This document shows positions 7,076 to 9,879 of a stretch of DNA of 9,879 nt, piece by piece (the stretch's first letter is position 1; each line of letters opens with the position of its first letter). The stretch spans positions 1 through 9,879 of the forward strand of contig JAISAA010000245.1 in assembly GCA_031266955.1 (NCBI GenBank), given 5' to 3'. Under the pieces are notes generated by a model. That model did no database searches. It had not been told where the DNA came from and saw only the letters and a program-made list of their open reading frames with translations. A program made the position numbers and the translations under genes. Origin of the DNA: Oscillospiraceae bacterium. Lineage in GTDB: Bacteria; Bacillota; Clostridia; Oscillospirales; Oscillospiraceae.

Positions 7076-8055
7076 CTTTCAACCCTCCCAAACCGTCCAA
7101 GTTCTGCCAATATTTTCATCGTGCGTGATGCTTCATATAGATTGTGCAACTTACGAAATCCCTCGCTCTCGCCGAACGACCACCCTAACCGCCATCTGCC
7201 ATCTTCGCTTTGTTGTTTTATGCGATACTCTAACGAATCGTCCACTAAGTCCTTCACCGCGGGATATATGATATTGTTTGGTGAATCTATTGCATCACAA
7301 GGCAAATGAACATATTCATTGTCTGATTTTGCGTAATCAAGCTCCATAAACGCGGTTGGATTCTGAGATAAAATCGCCGTCAATTTATCGGCAATTTCCT
7401 TGTCTTTCAAGCAAGGCACAAACCATTGAAAATATTCAAAATCATAAGGTGAACCTTCGTCAAAGATTTCTTTCTTGAAATTCGGCGAGTTTTTATCATA
7501 ATACCGCAGGATATATTCTATCGGATATTTTACAATATCTTGATACAGCTCGTTAGGCACAAGTTCGGAATAAAGGACGACAAACGCCGCAAAGCAAACT
7601 TTTTCATTGGCGTCATATTTTTTAATGCGCACATTTTCGCTTTCGATTGGAATTATGACATCACCTCTATATCTAACCCAGTGGTTATGTATGCCATCAT
7701 TCACCTCCGGCACGGCAGGGTCGCCCCAATTCCCGATTTCCGAGTGATAACGCTCCAAAATATACTTCATCATACTTTGAATAACAGGGTGGTCAGCAGA
7801 CGGCTTGATTTTAAGGCTAAGAATATACCCGATAGCGATTTCAGTGCTTTTCAAGCAAGAACCCTGATAATCAAATTCATAAAAAATACCGCCAAACCCG
7901 CCGTCCTCGTGCTGATATTTCGCCAGCGCGTCCATAAAAGCGACCGTGTCCTCGCCCTCAAAGTTATAGCGAAACCAAGCCCGGTTGATGTCGTCCGAGT
8001 TGGCGAATATGTAATTGCGGGCTTTGATAAAGTTTTCGTGTGATAATTTAACCAT
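7072..8055 (-). CDS. terpenoid cyclase/prenyltransferase alpha-alpha toroid-fold protein of unknown function
   Basis: A 327-residue protein that looks like an alpha/alpha-barrel of the squalene-cyclase/protein-prenyltransferase class. Support: KYQHEDGGFGG at 47-56, a QW-like repeat, followed by the helix SCLKSTEIAIGYILSL; a second such turn GNWGDPAVPE at 108-117; and a last one, QQSEDGRWRLGWSFGE at 281-296. I see no DxDD or DDxxD catalytic motif of cyclases, and no signal peptide or membrane segment. It may therefore bind a substrate or partner rather than cyclise isoprenoids. It starts 2 bases after the nuclease stop (GAGG upstream) and overlaps the GNAT gene by ATGA. Fold assignment is moderate; no function is proposed. 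Confidence 0.65.
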   Translation of the reverse strand: MVKLSHENFIKARNYIFANSDDINRAWFRYNFEGEDTVAFMDALAKYQHEDGGFGGIFYEFDYQGSCLKSTEIAIGYILSLKIKPSADHPVIQSMMKYILERYHSEIGNWGDPAVPEVNDGIHNHWVRYRGDVIIPIESENVRIKKYDANEKVCFAAFVVLYSELVPNELYQDIVKYPIEYILRYYDKNSPNFKKEIFDEGSPYDFEYFQWFVPCLKDKEIADKLTAILSQNPTAFMELDYAKSDNEYVHLPCDAIDSPNNIIYPAVKDLVDDSLEYRIKQQSEDGRWRLGWSFGESEGFRKLHNLYEASRTMKILAELGRFGRVER

Positions 8056-8057
8056 AC

Positions 8058-9113
8058 CTACTTTACCTCGGATTCGTCAAGTTTCTCATCCCCGTCCACC
8101 TCATACTTCGACCGAACCCGTTTTTCAATGTCCTCAATAGATGGCAGAGCCGCCTCTAATTCTTGCGGCAGTGTTTCGGTTAGCCGATATTCGCTAACGC
8201 CGATAGGCTTTGTCATATCGCGCAAGGCGTATTCGGCAATGGTCTTGTTTTTATCACGGCAAAGAATCAGCCCGATTGAGGGATTATCACCCTCTTTTCT
8301 TAAAAGGTCATCCACCGCCGAAAGGTAGAAATTCAGCTTTCCGGCATATTCCGGCTTAAAAGCGCCGGTTTTTAACTCAATCACAAAGTAACAATGAAGG
8401 ATAGCGTTGTAAAATAGCAAATCAAGATAATAATCCTCGCCGCCGACCTCCAAATGATATTGGTTGCCGTGAAAACCAAAGCCAGTCCCAAGTTCAAGCA
8501 GCAGTTTTGAAATGTTTGCGACCATTTCCTTTTCAATATCCCGCTCAATAATCTTTTCCCGCGCCTCAATGAAATCGAAAATGTATGGGTCTTTAAGCGT
8601 TTGTTCAGCTAATTCGCTTTGCGGAGAAAGCAAACGCTCCCCAAAATTCGTTGTCTTTTCGGCGATCATTTGCCGCCCATAAAGCCCGGATTCAATTTGC
8701 ATGGACAAAACATTTTTATTCCAACCGTTTTCAACGCTTTTTTGAATGTACCAAATCCGCGCATCCATATCCTTCACTTTTTCCATCAAAGCAATATTAT
8801 TGCGCCACGGAATTTGTGCAACGACCTGTTGCACAAATTGCAAATCGGGATATTCTGCGGCAAATCGTTTCATATATTTCAGATTGCGGATTGAATATCC
8901 TGTTGCTTCGGGGAAATCCGCTTTTATATCCGCTGACAAATTTTCAATAAAGCGGTCGCCCCACCGACTGTTTTCAATGATAACATTTCCGATACGCCAA
9001 TAAAGCGTGAACATCTCCGTGTTCGCGCCTATCACCGCTTTATATTGCGCGGAGCGGATTTGAGATTTCACGCCCTCAACGATTTCAAAATATTCAGAAT
9101 TGTTCATCAGCAT
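8058..9113 (-). CDS. YhcG/DUF1016-family PD-(D/E)XK nuclease-domain protein
   Basis: With the start at 9113 the protein has 351 residues. The N-terminal half (about residues 8-150) is the DUF1016 N-terminal helical domain (LYWRIGNVI, YSIRNLKYMKRFA, QIPWRNNIALMEK). The C-terminal half (from ~165) carries a PD-(D/E)XK nuclease core: YYLDLLFYN with D231, then VIELKTG with E246 and K248, then KPEYAGKLNFYL. All three core residues are present, so it may be active. Relatives occur in mobile and defence-rich regions; the E. coli member's role is poorly defined. A longer ORF opens at 9167, but AAGGAG (complement of 9121-9126) lies 7 bases before the ATG at 9113, and the likely transcript start is near 9167, so the shorter form is preferred. 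First gene of a four-ORF operon. Confidence 0.9.
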   Translation of the reverse strand: MLMNNSEYFEIVEGVKSQIRSAQYKAVIGANTEMFTLYWRIGNVIIENSRWGDRFIENLSADIKADFPEATGYSIRNLKYMKRFAAEYPDLQFVQQVVAQIPWRNNIALMEKVKDMDARIWYIQKSVENGWNKNVLSMQIESGLYGRQMIAEKTTNFGERLLSPQSELAEQTLKDPYIFDFIEAREKIIERDIEKEMVANISKLLLELGTGFGFHGNQYHLEVGGEDYYLDLLFYNAILHCYFVIELKTGAFKPEYAGKLNFYLSAVDDLLRKEGDNPSIGLILCRDKNKTIAEYALRDMTKPIGVSEYRLTETLPQELEAALPSIEDIEKRVRSKYEVDGDEKLDESEVK

Positions 9114-9120
9114 AGCTTTT

Positions 9121-9126
9121 CTCCTT
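9121..9126 (-). promoter_or_regulatory. ribosome binding site that sets the nuclease start
   Basis: AAGGAG on the - strand, 7 bases upstream of the ATG at 9113. It supports the 351-residue form over the 369-residue form that begins at 9167. Confidence 0.75.
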
Positions 9127-9173
9127 ATCCCCTCGCAGCCAACAATAGCGTGTGGGTATAAAACCACAAATAT

Positions 9174-9202
9174 ATTCTATCACGAAATCCGCAGATTTGC
9201 AA
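9174..9202 (-). promoter_or_regulatory. sigma-70/A-type promoter of the nuclease operon
   Basis: On the - strand, TTGCAA (9197-9202) and TAGAAT (9174-9179) are 17 bases apart, 4/6 and 5/6 matches to consensus. The predicted start is near 9167, leaving a leader of about 55 bases before the nuclease ATG. Confidence 0.6.
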
Positions 9203-9214
9203 GAGCGGATTTCG
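9183..9214. promoter_or_regulatory. candidate operator: perfect 10-bp inverted repeat around the -35 box
   Basis: CGAAATCCGC (9183-9192) and GCGGATTTCG (9205-9214) are exact inverted repeats with a 12-base spacer that contains the -35 hexamer. The geometry suits a dimeric repressor that would block polymerase. No regulator gene is recognised nearby except the antitoxin. Confidence 0.45.
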
Positions 9215-9326
9215 CCAATTAAGCGCATATGGAAAACAGAAATAACCGTAGCAGCCTCAACAAATCGCTAAAACGGACGGCTATGCTAAAAAATAATTTT
9301 TTGAGATTGGACAAAACACCTTGACA

Positions 9327-9354
9327 AACTGAATCGGAACAGACGTATTCAGTT
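9327..9354. terminator. 8-bp inverted repeat at the end of the structured region
   Basis: AACTGAAT (9327-9334) and ATTCAGTT (9347-9354) with a 12-base loop. On the - strand it directly follows the TGA of the possible short ORF (9354-9356) and is followed by a T-containing stretch (TGTCAAGGTGTTTTGTCC). It could end a - strand transcript; the stem is AT-rich and only moderately stable. Confidence 0.3.
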
Positions 9355-9509
9355 CAGCGTTGTACGGAAATCTTTGCCTGTCGCCGCAACTCCTGATTGT
9401 AAACACGGGTTAAACCGTGATATACTGTCGTTGCTGTGGCGGCGGAATTTCCGTGCTCGTAGGCTTGATCTTTAACAGTTTCCCTACTTGCGTCGCGCGG
9501 TGGGTCCAA
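9354..9509 (-). CDS. possible 51-codon ORF, unrecognised
   Basis: A TTG at 9509 follows a stop directly (TGA TTG) and opens 51 codons to TGA at 9354-9356. Part of it reads QAYEHGNSAATATTVYHGL and later YNQELRRQAK, a protein-like composition, but only TTG is available as start, the GAGGTGA before it is too close to be a normal ribosome site, and the same DNA is full of inverted repeats. It may be the tail of a broken gene: an overlapping - strand frame upstream reads KTGRSGREVIGPTARRK before a stop. No family recognised. The alternative is a non-coding structured RNA. Confidence 0.25.
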   Translation of the reverse strand: MDPPRDASRETVKDQAYEHGNSAATATTVYHGLTRVYNQELRRQAKISVQR

Positions 9510-9544
9510 TCACCTCACGACCGCTGCGGCCCGTTTTACCGGCC
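9362..9544 (-). ncRNA. candidate structured RNA (or remnant) between the two operons
   Basis: Nested pairings: ACGGAAAT (9364-9371) with ATTTCCGT (9447-9454), inside it CGCCGC (9382-9387) with GCGGCG (9439-9444), inside that CACGG (9404-9408) with CCGTG (9415-9419). Beside it, GTAGG (9459-9463) with CCTAC (9483-9487), then GTCG/CGAC (9492-9495, 9518-9521) enclosing GGTG/CACC (9499-9502, 9511-9514), then GGCC/GGCC (9528-9531, 9541-9544). A good promoter on the - strand (9555-9583) points into it and an inverted repeat lies at its far end, which favours a - strand transcript of about 220 bases. Wobble pairs give mixed strand support. I cannot match it to a known RNA family. Confidence 0.3.
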
Positions 9545-9554
9545 TCGCGGGAAT

Positions 9555-9583
9555 ATTTTAGCACAGCGGAAAACGATATGCAA
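9555..9583 (-). promoter_or_regulatory. promoter reading left into the structured region
   Basis: On the - strand TTGCAT (9578-9583), 17 bases, TAAAAT (9555-9560); 5/6 and 5/6 matches to consensus. The predicted start is near 9548. It is back to back with the antitoxin promoter; the two -35 boxes are 24 bases apart. Confidence 0.5.
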
Positions 9584-9607
9584 GTGTTTTTTGTGAAAAC
9601 ATCGCCC

Positions 9608-9636
9608 TTGACCCCATAGCAGAAATGCGCTATAAT
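9608..9636 (+). promoter_or_regulatory. sigma-70/A-type promoter of the antitoxin gene
   Basis: TTGACC (9608-9613), 17 bases, perfect TATAAT (9631-9636). The predicted start near 9643 leaves a leader of about 30 bases with AAGGAG at 9658-9663 before the ATG at 9674. Confidence 0.8.
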
Positions 9637-9641
9637 ATAGT

Positions 9642-9651
9642 CAATATATTG
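9642..9651. promoter_or_regulatory. candidate autoregulatory operator of the toxin-antitoxin locus
   Basis: CAATATATTG is a perfect 10-bp palindrome at the predicted transcription start. A further inverted repeat, ATAGC (9616-9620) and GCTAT (9629-9633), lies between -35 and -10. Phd/YefM antitoxins usually bind short palindromes over their own promoter, which fits, but binding here is inferred. Confidence 0.4.
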
Positions 9652-9673
9652 CTATGTAAGGAGTGCTGTTTTT

Positions 9674-9879
9674 ATGCAAATCAAACCATCCGCGGCAATA
9701 CGTCAAAATTACAACGAGATAGCGGCATTGTGCCGTACAACAAAGGAGCCGGTTTTTCTTACCAAAAACGGCGAAGGCGATCTTGTGGTGATGGATATGG
9801 ACACATATACCCGCCGCGAAAAGATGCTGAAATTGCGCGAAGAGCTGTTATCCGTTGAGGAAGACCGCGCAGCCGGGAT
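9674..9879 (+). CDS. Phd/YefM-family antitoxin, 3' end missing
   Basis: 68 codons are visible before the window ends. The sequence starts MQIKPSAAIRQNYNEIA, followed by EPVFLTKNGEGDLVVMD (25-41) and TYTRREKMLKLREELL (44-59). This is the Phd/YefM plan: an N-terminal DNA-binding alpha/beta domain with the conserved TKNG turn, then a helical tail that wraps and neutralises the toxin. The usual length is 80-95 residues, so most of the gene is here. The start is fixed by AAGGAG 10 bases upstream. In such loci the antitoxin, alone or with toxin, represses its promoter. The toxin, commonly a RelE/ParE-type protein, should follow beyond the right edge; that is inference. A longer-looking ORF in another frame over the same bases (9625-9858) is a shadow. 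Confidence 0.9.
   Translation, partial: MQIKPSAAIRQNYNEIAALCRTTKEPVFLTKNGEGDLVVMDMDTYTRREKMLKLREELLSVEEDRAAG

Noticed and set aside
6509..9113. Possible insertion sequence or integrative element around the - strand cassette.
   Set aside because: No transposase, integrase, terminal inverted repeats or flanking direct repeats could be found within the window.
9114..9167. 18-residue N-terminal extension of the nuclease from the ATG at 9167.
   Set aside because: It has no ribosome site, coincides with the predicted transcription start, and a well-spaced AAGGAG precedes the ATG at 9113.
9288..9302. AAAAAA-TAA-TTTTTT palindrome, considered as a bidirectional terminator.
   Set aside because: The stem is only A-T pairs with no GC core and a 3-base loop, so it is unlikely to stop polymerase on its own.
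9321..9351. TTGACA at 9321 on the + strand, considered as a promoter for a rightward RNA.
   Set aside because: No acceptable -10 hexamer occurs at 16-18 bases; the best candidate matches only half the consensus or is too far.
9391..9514. Cobalamin-riboswitch-like strings on the - strand: GGTG (9511-9514), AGGGAA (9480-9485) and AATCAGGAG (9391-9399) in the right order.
   Set aside because: The essential internal elements (GGUGAAAAUCC-like arm and GCCACUG) and the ACCUGCC half of the B12 box are missing, and no cobalamin gene lies downstream.
9492..9514. T-box-like string (CACCGCG near UGGACC) on the - strand.
   Set aside because: The order does not match the T-box antiterminator, there is no specifier stem, and no aminoacyl-tRNA synthetase or amino-acid gene follows.

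Overview
The window looks like a chromosome segment from a GC-rich, low-cultured member of the Clostridia (Oscillospiraceae-like or a related gut Firmicute). This rests on family resemblance: a Gram-positive WalJ/YycJ-type metallo-beta-lactamase-fold protein next to murA, a long PgcA-type phosphohexomutase, an SLH-domain protein, and a Phd/YefM antitoxin of the type common in gut Firmicutes. No rRNA, tRNA or complete mobile element was seen, so the taxonomy is an inference.

Bases 1-5295 are a GC-rich housekeeping block on the + strand: the 3' part of murA (peptidoglycan precursor synthesis), a WalJ-like MBL-fold hydrolase (DNA repair/cell wall), a phospho-sugar mutase with an extra N-terminal DUF2007-like domain, then, after a 146-base gap with two strong GC hairpins, rpe (pentose phosphate pathway) and recR (recombinational repair), which overlap by ATGA. 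A possible 23-codon ORF bridges the walJ-pgm gap and overlaps both neighbours.

Bases 5307-9113 are on the - strand and read from right to left. They form one tightly packed transcription unit: a YhcG/DUF1016 PD-(D/E)XK nuclease, a terpenoid-cyclase/prenyltransferase-fold protein, a GNAT acetyltransferase, and an ORF whose first ~47 residues are the start of a 2H phosphoesterase (2'-5' RNA ligase-like) fused in frame to the C-terminal part of an SLH surface protein. Base composition changes from GC-rich to visibly more AT-rich at about 6300-6380, the same place as the protein fusion point. The simplest reading is that this is the edge of an acquired segment, with the fusion as the scar.

Bases 9114-9673 hold no confident gene but much signal: a promoter for the - operon with a perfect 10-bp inverted repeat around its -35 box, a region of nested and serial hairpins (9327-9544) that could be a small structured RNA or a short ORF, and two back-to-back promoters. 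The right-hand promoter drives a Phd/YefM-type antitoxin gene that runs off the window; its toxin partner should lie just beyond.

The most unusual items are the 2H-SLH chimera at the composition boundary, the unfamiliar nuclease/terpenoid-fold/GNAT/2H cassette, and the unexplained structured region upstream of the antitoxin. No function for the cassette as a system can be shown from sequence alone.
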